This document shows, piece by piece, positions 1-5,888 of a stretch of 12,036 nucleotides of DNA. Numbering within the stretch: position 1 is the stretch's first letter; the number at the start of each line of letters is the position of its first letter. The notes under the pieces are model-generated. The model had not been told where the DNA came from and ran no database searches. It was given only the letters and a program-made list of their open reading frames with translations. A program made the position numbers and the translations under genes. This DNA is from a bacterium (GTDB taxonomy: Bacteria; T1Sed10-126): the NCBI GenBank assembly GCA_003554945.1, contig PWHN01000053.1, forward strand, positions 1 through 12,036, read 5' to 3'.

Positions 1-1
1 A

Positions 2-22
2 GCTTTATTTGGCAAATAAAGC
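2..22. repeat. Perfect 9-bp hairpin at the window edge
   Basis: GCTTTATTT and its exact reverse complement AAATAAAGC are separated by a 3-base GGC loop. The stem is AT-rich. No T-run follows on the + strand, so it does not look like a terminator in that direction. It could serve as a terminator or mRNA end structure for a gene lying left of the window, but that gene cannot be seen. Confidence 0.45.
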
Positions 23-94
23 AAATTAAAATAAGCATGCCAATTTTACAGGGTGTTTTTTCCCTCCGCATGGCAACAGCTTGAGTGCTCGGTG

Positions 95-142
95 CGCCCC
101 TACGGGCGAATAATTCACGACCGTTGTGCTGTCGGGAATTAT
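95..142. repeat. Two adjacent hairpins upstream of the symporter operon
   Basis: The first hairpin pairs CGCCC (95-99) with GGGCG (104-108). The second pairs ATAATTC plus CGAC (110-121, one internal A/G mismatch) with GTCG plus GAATTAT (131-142) around a 9-base loop. The sequence resembles decayed intergenic dispersed repeats and has no open reading frame. It lies 65 bp before the DUF485 gene and could overlap its promoter or leader. The rest of 1-206 shows nothing else I can name with confidence. Confidence 0.45.
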
Positions 143-206
143 CCGGGTTAAATAATTCAATTTTTATTTTAGCCGCGATTTCAGATTCTGGCTTTAAGGA
201 GATTTT

Positions 207-551
207 ATGGAGAAAAATAGCGCCGAGGAAACAATACCGGAAACTGAATTAGACAAGGATACGGCGATAATTGAAGAAGCGGATCCGAATGTTAAATACA
301 GGGAAAAAATGGGGCTTATCCTATTCTTTATCTACGGTTTTGTATATTCGGTTTTTGTAGCGGTTGCAGTATTTAACGTTGAACTTATGGATACGGTTGT
401 AATGTTTGAGTTGAATCTTTCCATATTTTACGGACTCGGATTAATTATTTTAGCAGTTTTCCTCGCCGCTCTATACAGCCTCCTCTGTAATCTAAAAAAT
501 CGGGCAACTGAAAAAGCAAATAATTCTGCTCAGAAATCAGGGTCGATATAA
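207..551 (+). CDS. DUF485 family small membrane subunit paired with a sodium:solute symporter
   Basis: This 114-residue protein has a hydrophilic, acidic N-terminus (residues 1-30) and two predicted membrane helices at about 35-56 and 72-95. The stretch LNLSIFYGLGLIILAVFLAALY followed by LCN is typical of the DUF485 (YjcH-like) family. In E. coli the homologue YjcH is encoded beside the acetate symporter ActP. These small proteins regularly sit directly upstream of SSS-family symporters, and their exact role is unknown. The ATG at 207 is preceded by AAGGAG at 196-201 with good spacing. The stop codon overlaps the next start by one base (TAATG at 549-553), which implies translational coupling. 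The N-terminal acidic tail of about 30 residues is longer than I would expect for the family. Family assignment is fairly firm; the specific transport role is inferred from the neighbour. Confidence 0.85.
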   Translation: MEKNSAEETIPETELDKDTAIIEEADPNVKYREKMGLILFFIYGFVYSVFVAVAVFNVELMDTVVMFELNLSIFYGLGLIILAVFLAALYSLLCNLKNRATEKANNSAQKSGSI

Positions 552-2617
552 TGCTGGCTATAATACTATTTGTCCTTTTCATTGTCTTTCTATTGGGTTT
601 ATCCTGGTTTTTTTACAAACAATCAAAAACAGCCGACGGTTATTTTGTTGCCGATGGCCAAATTCACTGGTTCGTTAACGGGGTCGCTTTAACCGGCGGA
701 TACCTCTCCGCAGCATCTTTTCTTGGCATCTGTGGAATGATAGCATTTCACGGTTTCGATGGTTTTCTCTATTCCATAGGTTTTTTGTCGGGGTGGGTTG
801 TTGCACTGTTTGTGGTTGCCGAGCCGTTCCGCCGGCTTGGCAAATATACTTTTGCTGACGCTCTTGCCGCTCGTTTCCATTCTAAAAGCATTCATTTCGC
901 CGCCAGTTTCAGCACCCTTATGATCTGCATATTTTACCTGGTCCCACAGATGGTCGGCGCCGGAGTTCTAATCGAACCACTGCTGGGTATCCCCCACTAC
1001 TGGGGCGTTATCATCGTTGGTGCGGTAGTTATAGTTGTTGTCGCCGGAGCCGGCATGGCTTCCACCACCTATGTCCAATTTATTAAAGCAAGCATGATGA
1101 TCTCCTTCTCCGCAGTTATTGTCGGCGCAATGTTATTTCGTGGAATTGATACTGAAGTTGAAACCAGGGATATCACCGGCCAAACGGTATCACCCTACGA
1201 ATTTCAAACTATCGAGACAGAAACTGACAGCCCTCCTTTCCAGTGGGAAGAGGTTCTTGCCAAAACCGAATACATTTTCAAAGATAAAATTGCGCAAAGA
1301 GAACAAAAATGGGTATTGCTTCAAAAAAAGGCCGAAGTTCATCTGCATAACGACGGTGAAAAATTCAGCCTGACCCACCGGGGACAGGATATTTCCGGCG
1401 ATAGTGATAAATTAGAGGAATTAGAACTAAAAGAAATTGAAGAGGAAAAATATGCTCTTTTACCAAGCTGGTGGGAATTAAGCCAAGATTCCGACGACAA
1501 CTACCAGTTAAAAGAACTCCAGGATATTACTATTGAGCGCCGGCGTCGACGACAAGTCAATGGTTTGCCGGCCTCATTTGACAATAGGTTATTACTTGTC
1601 GGCGGACTGTCTGAATTCGGCCCACGAAGCGATTATGAAGGAAATAACAAACCAATTGGTCCACTGAGATTTTTATCAGTTTTTTCTGATCCGGAAACTC
1701 AGGTTAAATTGCCAACCCGGGATGTTATTGATTACGGCGGTGCAAGAATACAGTTGTTTGGACAAGAACCTGTTCAAGGGAATATTTTAATGCGTCCGGG
1801 CGGTTACTTTGAAATCGGCAATGGTAACATCTGGAACCAGCTTAATTTTATTTCCCTTATGCTTGCCTTATTCTTCGGCACCACAGCACTCCCCCACGTT
1901 TTAATAAGATATTACACTGTCAAAGACGATAAATCTGCCCGTAAATCCAGCATAGTTGCAATCTCTTCTATTGGTCTTTTCTATATCCTCACCCTGTATC
2001 TCGGTCTGGGAGCAATAGCCAGCGGAGTACTCAACCCACTCTCCGATAACATGTCAGCTCCTTTGCTGGCCCGTGCTTTCGGCGAGGTTCTGTTTGCTAT
2101 TATCACCGCTATCGCTTTTGCTACAGTCCTCGGCACTGTGGCCGGCTTGATTGTCGCCGCCTCCGGAGCTGTTTCAAACGATTTCCTGGACAAGTTCTTG
2201 AATCTGGATATGAGCGAAAAAACAAAAGTTTTGGCTGCTCGCAGCACCGCTTTTACTGTTGGAGTTATTTCTGTCATCCTTGGGATTTTATTTCGGGGTG
2301 TTAATGTTGGTTTTTTAGTCGGCTGGGCTTTTGCAGTTGCCGCCTCCGCTAATTTACCTGCAATAATTATGGTCGTTTTCTGGAAGAAAGCAACCCCGGC
2401 CGGTATAATCTCTTCCATCCTGGTCGGCGTCGTCGCTTCCATAGGTATTATTCTAATGGGACCGGATATGTTTGAAATATACGGCCTCACACGTGCCGAT
2501 GCCTGGGTCCCCCTAACACAACCGGCAATTATATCGATGCCGCTTAGTTTTATTACAATTGTGGTTGTCTCGCTGTTAACCAAACAGGGAAAACTAAACG
2601 AAAAACATAAACTATAA
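551..2617 (+). CDS. Sodium:solute symporter, ActP-like (SSS family), with a large loop insert
   Basis: This 688-residue polytopic protein belongs to the sodium:solute symporter family and probably imports a small monocarboxylate such as acetate with Na+ or H+. The N-terminal core (residues 1-197) carries about six helices with conserved segments such as LTGGYLSAASFLG (47-59) and EPFRRLGKYTFADALAARF (91-109). The C-terminal core starts near 432 with the family signature FGTTALPHVLIRYYTV (442-457). Between them lies a hydrophilic, Glu-rich stretch (about 199-428), including an ERRRRR run (329-334). In E. coli ActP (about 550 residues) the corresponding loop is far shorter. Counting helices puts this insert outside the cytoplasm. 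The reading frame is continuous through it, so this is not a frameshift or fusion artefact. The start overlaps the DUF485 stop, so the two are co-translated. The substrate cannot be fixed from sequence; pyruvate, propionate or a related solute is possible. Confidence 0.88.
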   Translation: MLAIILFVLFIVFLLGLSWFFYKQSKTADGYFVADGQIHWFVNGVALTGGYLSAASFLGICGMIAFHGFDGFLYSIGFLSGWVVALFVVAEPFRRLGKYTFADALAARFHSKSIHFAASFSTLMICIFYLVPQMVGAGVLIEPLLGIPHYWGVIIVGAVVIVVVAGAGMASTTYVQFIKASMMISFSAVIVGAMLFRGIDTEVETRDITGQTVSPYEFQTIETETDSPPFQWEEVLAKTEYIFKDKIAQREQKWVLLQKKAEVHLHNDGEKFSLTHRGQDISGDSDKLEELELKEIEEEKYALLPSWWELSQDSDDNYQLKELQDITIERRRRRQVNGLPASFDNRLLLVGGLSEFGPRSDYEGNNKPIGPLRFLSVFSDPETQVKLPTRDVIDYGGARIQLFGQEPVQGNILMRPGGYFEIGNGNIWNQLNFISLMLALFFGTTALPHVLIRYYTVKDDKSARKSSIVAISSIGLFYILTLYLGLGAIASGVLNPLSDNMSAPLLARAFGEVLFAIITAIAFATVLGTVAGLIVAASGAVSNDFLDKFLNLDMSEKTKVLAARSTAFTVGVISVILGILFRGVNVGFLVGWAFAVAASANLPAIIMVVFWKKATPAGIISSILVGVVASIGIILMGPDMFEIYGLTRADAWVPLTQPAIISMPLSFITIVVVSLLTKQGKLNEKHKL

Positions 2618-2686
2618 ATCTCCTTTCAACACATGTAATAGCTACTCCTAAAATTTACTTCTTCACGGAAAACTTACAAAACTTAT

Positions 2687-2707
2687 CCCATTTTAAAAAG
2701 GGTTTTT
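2687..2707 (+). terminator. Possible weak terminator after the symporter operon
   Basis: CCC-ATTTT-AAAAA-GGG (2687-2702) forms an imperfect dyad with an AT-rich centre and is followed by five T residues (2703-2707). The stem is short and weak. It lies 70 bp past the symporter stop and 29 bp before the next start, so it could instead be part of the leader of the following gene. Confidence 0.25.
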
Positions 2708-2735
2708 AGAAAAAATGAATAGAGGTAGTTAAAAA

Positions 2736-3884
2736 ATGTTTAAAAGTATTTTTCATTTTCGGGTTATTAAAACAGTTTGTGCGACTTTTCTGGCGCTAAT
2801 GCTCGGTTATACAATCTTTCAGGAATATACTATTTTCATTGCCCTGGCCGCCTGTTTCTGCATAAGACACACTTTTATGGGCAGTATTAAACAGTTTGTA
2901 ACCGAGGTGAAAATGGTTTTTGTGGCCACCCTGATTTCTATGTTCTTTGGTGGAGTATTGGAGCTTTTAGAAGAGGTTGATTACTTAGTGGCCGCTCTGC
3001 CGGTTTTTCATTTTCTGGGGGCAGCGCTGGCTATGGGAGCAGTGGTTGCTTTAGTTCAACATTATAAATGGTATGACTCGGTCTTTGTTGGACTGCTTAC
3101 CGTCGCCTTTATTTTACTTGTGCCGGCAGGCGAGAAAAACATAGAAAACTACTTTTTAGCCCGGGGAGCGATCAGATTCGGTCGGATTCTCCTTGGAAGT
3201 AGTTGCGCTCTTGCCACTGATTTTGTCTTTTCCGGAGTGGAATATAAAAACTTGTTTCACTATCGGTTGAAACAGGTGCTGAACAGTCTTGATGATATGC
3301 TTGAACTATTTGTCGAAGCTATAATGTTTCAAGACAAAGAAATGACCACTAGAACCCTCGATATTATGGTAAAAACTCAAAATTTATTGAATTACGTCGA
3401 CGACAAATTGGATGATTTAGAGTCAGAACTTGGATTTCGAGGCGATAATATTGGCGGTTTTAATCGTACCCAGCTTTCTTTACTCCAGGATATTCTGCGG
3501 GATTTTAGATTGATAAGTTTCCAACTTGAGGCGGGGGCGATTAACTATATTGAACTTTTGGAAATTATGGATAGAGAAGCAGAAGAAGAAGCTTTCCCGG
3601 AGGCAAATTATTCCAAAATTTCAGCTAAAGGGCGTGACCTCGCCAAAACTATTTTCTGCCTGAAAAACGCTGTGGACAATGAGGATCCCGATGTGCTCGA
3701 TAAAATAAGACATTGTGAGACTAAATCTATAGATTACCGTTATCTTTTTGAAGAGATGGAAGACAACGATGTTCGTTTGCTGGCAATAGATACCTTAAGT
3801 TCAATTGGTAGAGTTGAATTTCATCTTTGTAAAGCCGCCGACCTGGTTTATAAGTATTTGCAGGAACGCAAACAGACTGCTTAA
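2736..3884 (+). CDS. ArAE_1/FUSC-type membrane protein (putative aromatic acid exporter family)
   Basis: This 382-residue protein has an N-terminal membrane half (about 10-165, roughly five or six helices) and a C-terminal soluble, helix-rich half (about 170-380). That is the layout of the ArAE_1 family (N-terminal membrane domain plus helical C-terminal domain), common in Bacillota. Early residues FLALMLGYTIF followed by FIALAACFCIR fit the first two helices. The C-terminal half is strongly acidic and probably cytoplasmic, with long amphipathic stretches such as LLNYVDDKLDDLESELGF. The family is named after aromatic acid exporters of the FUSC superfamily, but no substrate is established for most members. 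The ATG at 2736 follows an AGAGGTAG ribosome binding site. It is on the same strand as the symporter, with 118 bp between them, so it may have its own promoter. It converges on the minus-strand gene ending at 3903, leaving only 18 bp between the two stop codons. Confidence 0.75.
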   Translation: MFKSIFHFRVIKTVCATFLALMLGYTIFQEYTIFIALAACFCIRHTFMGSIKQFVTEVKMVFVATLISMFFGGVLELLEEVDYLVAALPVFHFLGAALAMGAVVALVQHYKWYDSVFVGLLTVAFILLVPAGEKNIENYFLARGAIRFGRILLGSSCALATDFVFSGVEYKNLFHYRLKQVLNSLDDMLELFVEAIMFQDKEMTTRTLDIMVKTQNLLNYVDDKLDDLESELGFRGDNIGGFNRTQLSLLQDILRDFRLISFQLEAGAINYIELLEIMDREAEEEAFPEANYSKISAKGRDLAKTIFCLKNAVDNEDPDVLDKIRHCETKSIDYRYLFEEMEDNDVRLLAIDTLSSIGRVEFHLCKAADLVYKYLQERKQTA

Positions 3885-3902
3885 TAAAATTTAACTCAAA
3901 GC

Positions 3903-4529
3903 CTAAGAAACTCCCCCCAGCGTTAGCAGCAGGCCAAATCCTATCAGCAGTAGCCCGCTTATCCGGCCAATTACCTGCTGATATCTCTTCCCTGTCAATT
4001 TTCCGGCCACTTCACCCACCAGTGGCGAAAACAGCAATATTGGCGAGAGAAAGGCGCCGCCACCAAACGCGGCACCAAACACTACCCCCTGGAGCACGGT
4101 TTCCGCTCGCAGGGCTGCATAGACCAGAACGCTCAGAAAAGGAGCGCAAGGGACCAGCCCCTCAACCAGGCCCAGGAATGCTGCTCCCCCTTCCCCGCGA
4201 CAGAAGCACTTCTGAGTGATGTCCTTGCCGCCTATAGCCAAAAATAGCCCCATTACTATGATAAATATTCCGCCGGCGATCTGCAGACCTCCCTGTCCCC
4301 GCTGCAGTCGCTCGGTTAATAAAACTCCCAGCATAGCTGCCAGTGAGACCAGGACAACCTGGACCAGCAAACGAACCAGGCTGAAAGTTAAGGCCGATCT
4401 CAGACCGCTGCGCCAGCCGCGACTTGTCCCACCTATATAAGCAAGAATAGCCGGAGAACAAAACAGTAGGCAGGGACCATACGCAACTGTCAGTCCAAGA
4501 ATAAAGAGCTCCAGCGCCCGGTAACTCAC
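3903..4529 (-). CDS. DsbD/CcdA-like (DsbD_2, sulfite exporter TauE/SafE-like) membrane protein
   Basis: This 208-residue protein has about six membrane helices arranged as two similar halves. The first helix carries AYGPCLLFCSP (Cys20 and Cys24). The fourth carries LVPCAPF (Cys128). Pro-Cys-Ala/Leu pairs in the first and fourth helices are where DsbD and CcdA carry the cysteine pair that passes electrons across the membrane. A further CFC (Cys108, Cys110) sits in the loop before helix 4. I infer a membrane thiol-redox carrier, although members of this superfamily are also annotated as metal or sulfite transporters. The start is a GTG at 4529 that shares its first base with the TAG stop of the preceding YdjY-like gene (TAGTG). 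The GAGGT upstream provides the ribosome binding site. This tight coupling suggests the two proteins act together, perhaps with this one reducing the CxxC of its partner. Confidence 0.72.
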   Translation of the reverse strand: MSYRALELFILGLTVAYGPCLLFCSPAILAYIGGTSRGWRSGLRSALTFSLVRLLVQVVLVSLAAMLGVLLTERLQRGQGGLQIAGGIFIIVMGLFLAIGGKDITQKCFCRGEGGAAFLGLVEGLVPCAPFLSVLVYAALRAETVLQGVVFGAAFGGGAFLSPILLFSPLVGEVAGKLTGKRYQQVIGRISGLLLIGFGLLLTLGGVS

Positions 4530-5200
4530 TACTCCTCTACCTCTGGAATAGAAATTATCATTTCAAGTTTTTTCCCTGCCCTTAATATATTTTCCCGCAG
4601 TTGCAGCGATTCTCCCCACGTTATTTCCTCCCGGATTAGCTCTTTTTCCAAGGGATAAAGCGGACAATTCCGGCAATCGATGACGCTCGTTGTCTCCAGT
4701 GCCATATCATCAAAATACGGCGAGCCAAAGAAAATCAACTCCCAGGGATCGACCTCGTCGCGCTCGACCAGCTCCTCGCCGGAGCGAGTCTCTCCCGCGA
4801 AACGCAAGCGTAAATCCATTCTGGCGTCTGAACCCAGCCCACCTTCATACCACAGCTCATCCCAGAGGGCCCAGTCCAGCAGCGCTACCGCTTCCTGCAG
4901 ATCTGCCAGGCGGGCAGACGAAACAATAGCCGACTCCTCTCTCAGCCACTCATAACCCTGCAGATGGAGTAAAAAAGTAACTTCGCCGGCGGCTTTCTGC
5001 ACCTCGGCCGGAAAACGTATTTCTCTCTCCCCGGGCTCAACCTGCACCTGTCCAAAACTTACTTCTCCCTCCTCAACACTGACACTTTTTTCCTCTTCCA
5101 CGGGCTGCTGAAAACCTATAATAACGACAAAAACAACTAAGAATAACCCGACCAGAACAAGTGGTATTAATATCTCACTTTTTTCGTTGATTAATCCCAT
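4529..5200 (-). CDS. Membrane-anchored YdjY-domain-like protein with a CxxC motif
   Basis: Using the ATG at 5200 this is a 223-residue protein. It has one N-terminal hydrophobic anchor (about 10-29, no lipobox Cys), a short acidic linker, then a soluble domain outside the membrane. Residues about 58-110 (FPAEVQKAAGEVTFLLHLQG, then aligned ALLDWALW) resemble YdjY-type domains, whose function is unknown. A single CxxC (DCRNCPLYP, Cys176 and Cys179) lies near the C-terminus and could be a redox or metal site. I chose 5200 because GGTGA sits five bases upstream. In-frame ATGs at 5212 and 5302 lack such a site, and the extra residues they would add look like non-coding sequence. The gene overlaps the DsbD-like gene by one base. 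The YdjY assignment rests on pattern memory and is moderate; the anchor and CxxC are directly visible. Confidence 0.6.
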   Translation of the reverse strand: MGLINEKSEILIPLVLVGLFLVVFVVIIGFQQPVEEEKSVSVEEGEVSFGQVQVEPGEREIRFPAEVQKAAGEVTFLLHLQGYEWLREESAIVSSARLADLQEAVALLDWALWDELWYEGGLGSDARMDLRLRFAGETRSGEELVERDEVDPWELIFFGSPYFDDMALETTSVIDCRNCPLYPLEKELIREEITWGESLQLRENILRAGKKLEMIISIPEVEE

Positions 5201-5310
5201 TGCTATCACCATTTTAATTTTAGCAGAAGGATCGCCTGACAATTTCATTTGCGTCGGCTTGAAGCATTGTTGATTTGTACTGTTTAACGCCCTCACTGTC
5301 ATTACGGGCG

Positions 5311-5347
5311 TGAGCTAACGTTCGTCATTGTGGACCTCGATCCGCAA
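5311..5347. repeat. Dispersed repeat, copy 1 (with ATTGTGG/CCGCAAT hairpin)
   Basis: This 37-bp stretch matches 5438-5474 at 31 of 37 positions in the same orientation. Its core forms an imperfect hairpin, ATTGTGG (5327-5333) with CCGCAAT (5342-5348). The style (CGTCATTG, then GGA, then CCGCAA) is that of common dispersed intergenic palindromes. It lies upstream of the YdjY-like gene in a region with no convincing reading frame. Confidence 0.6.
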
Positions 5348-5362
5348 TCCATTTTAAGGTCT

Positions 5363-5391
5363 CCGGTTTCCAGTTTATAGTTTCCAGTTAT
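5363..5391. repeat. Tandem GTTTCCAGTT repeat
   Basis: The sequence carries two adjacent 14-nt units, each beginning GTTTCCAGTT, ending at about 5395. They are short and degenerate. They belong to the same non-coding repeat island as the neighbouring hairpins. Confidence 0.45.
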
Positions 5392-5437
5392 TGGTTTTAA
5401 CCTGTAACTCACAACCCGCAACATGGTTTTATGGTCT

Positions 5438-5474
5438 TGATCTTACGCTCGTCATTGCGGACTTCGACCCGCAA
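5438..5474. repeat. Dispersed repeat, copy 2 (TTGCGG/CCGCAA hairpin)
   Basis: This is the second copy of the 37-bp repeat, here with a perfect 6-bp stem: TTGCGG (5455-5460) and CCGCAA (5469-5474) around an 8-base loop. It differs from copy 1 at six positions, including one that restores the stem pairing that is only G-T in copy 1. Confidence 0.6.
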
Positions 5475-5483
5475 GAAGTTCAG

Positions 5484-5523
5484 TAATCGGTGTTCGGTAT
5501 TCGGTAATCGGTGGAACACCGAT
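5484..5523. repeat. Four tandem 7-nt units (TAATCGG type) ending in a hairpin
   Basis: Units TAATCGG, TGTTCGG, TATTCGG and TAATCGG run without gaps from 5484 to 5511. The last unit overlaps a hairpin, ATCGGTG (5507-5513) with CACCGAT (5517-5523) and a GAA loop. Related units recur at 5697-5724 in the same orientation and at 5733-5767 in the opposite orientation. Confidence 0.6.
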
Positions 5524-5531
5524 AATTTAAC

Positions 5532-5686
5532 CCTCTCCGAAAAGGGTTAAACATCTCCTCCCCCTTGAGGGGGGAGGATTAAGGTGGGGGTGAAGAGGCC
5601 TCGTAGAGGCCGAACAACAATTGTGACGTTTTATCCCCCTCACCCTAGCCCTCTCCCTCCAGGGGAGAGGGGACTTTTCGGAGAGG
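5532..5686. repeat. Composite palindromic element with three internal hairpins
   Basis: The ends are a perfect 13-bp inverted repeat, CCTCTCCGAAAAG (5532-5544) and CTTTTCGGAGAGG (5674-5686). Inside are three hairpins: TCCTCCCCC (5556-5564) with GGGGGAGGA (5570-5578); GGCCTC (5597-5602) with GAGGCC (5606-5611); and CCCTCTCCC (5649-5657) with GGGAGAGGG (5663-5671). The purine-rich and pyrimidine-rich arms also pair roughly with each other across the element. It resembles known dispersed intergenic repeats of the type CCCTCACCCTAGCCCTCTCC found in several bacterial phyla. No protein is encoded. Confidence 0.65.
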
Positions 5687-5696
5687 CTCTAATTAG

Positions 5697-5767
5697 TGAT
5701 CGGTAATTGATGTTCGGTACATGGTTTTGACGTTACTGATTACTGAATACTGATTACCGATTACTGC
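5697..5767. repeat. 7-nt tandem arrays in opposite orientations
   Basis: Units TGATCGG, TAATTGA, TGTTCGG and TACATGG (5697-5724) run in one orientation. Then TTACTGA, TTACTGA, ATACTGA, TTACCGA and TTACTGC (5733-5767) are the reverse-complement form of the same heptamer. The two facing arrays and the array at 5484-5511 frame the composite palindrome. The remaining non-coding sequence to 5857 resembles another dispersed repeat end (GCCCGAAATGACGAAC at 5811-5826). Confidence 0.55.
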
Positions 5768-5857
5768 TCTACCAGATGAATTCCGTGTCGCACTCCCTGC
5801 GGTCGTTTGCCCGAAATGACGAACTAAACCGCATTTGACAGTAGGCGATAAACAATT

Positions 5858-5876
5858 ACGATAACTCTTCTATCGT
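5858..5876 (-). terminator. Possible weak hairpin after the spermidine-synthase-like gene
   Basis: ACGATA (5858-5863) and TATCGT (5871-5876) form a perfect 6-bp stem with a 7-base loop, 12 bp past the stop codon of the minus-strand gene. There is only a short, interrupted T-rich stretch after it in the direction of transcription. It is therefore a poor intrinsic terminator and may simply stabilise the mRNA end. Confidence 0.25.
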
Positions 5877-5888
5877 TCAGTTTAACAT

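Noticed and set aside
1981-2583. 200-residue reading frame antisense to the symporter
   Set aside because: It is the complement of conserved symporter helices, shows low-complexity Ala/Thr/Ile-rich sequence, and has no recognisable motif.
551-2617. Frameshift or gene fusion in the symporter
   Set aside because: The frame is open throughout, and both core halves have the expected signatures in the correct order, so a true loop insert is the better reading.
3885-3902. Bidirectional terminator between the convergent genes
   Set aside because: The 18-bp gap is AT-rich but forms no clear GC-containing stem with a T-run in either direction.
5201-5302. N-terminal extension of the YdjY-like gene to an ATG at 5302
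   Set aside because: The extra 34 residues have no family-like sequence and no ribosome site, while GGTGA stands at the right distance from the ATG at 5200.
5597-5611. Relation of the GGCCTC hairpin to the RAYT inverted repeat
   Set aside because: Only GGCCTCG is shared; the flanking bases differ completely, so chance is the simpler explanation.
5484-5767. CRISPR-like array
   Set aside because: The units are contiguous heptamers and palindromes with no regular spacers of 30-40 bp, and no cas genes are present.
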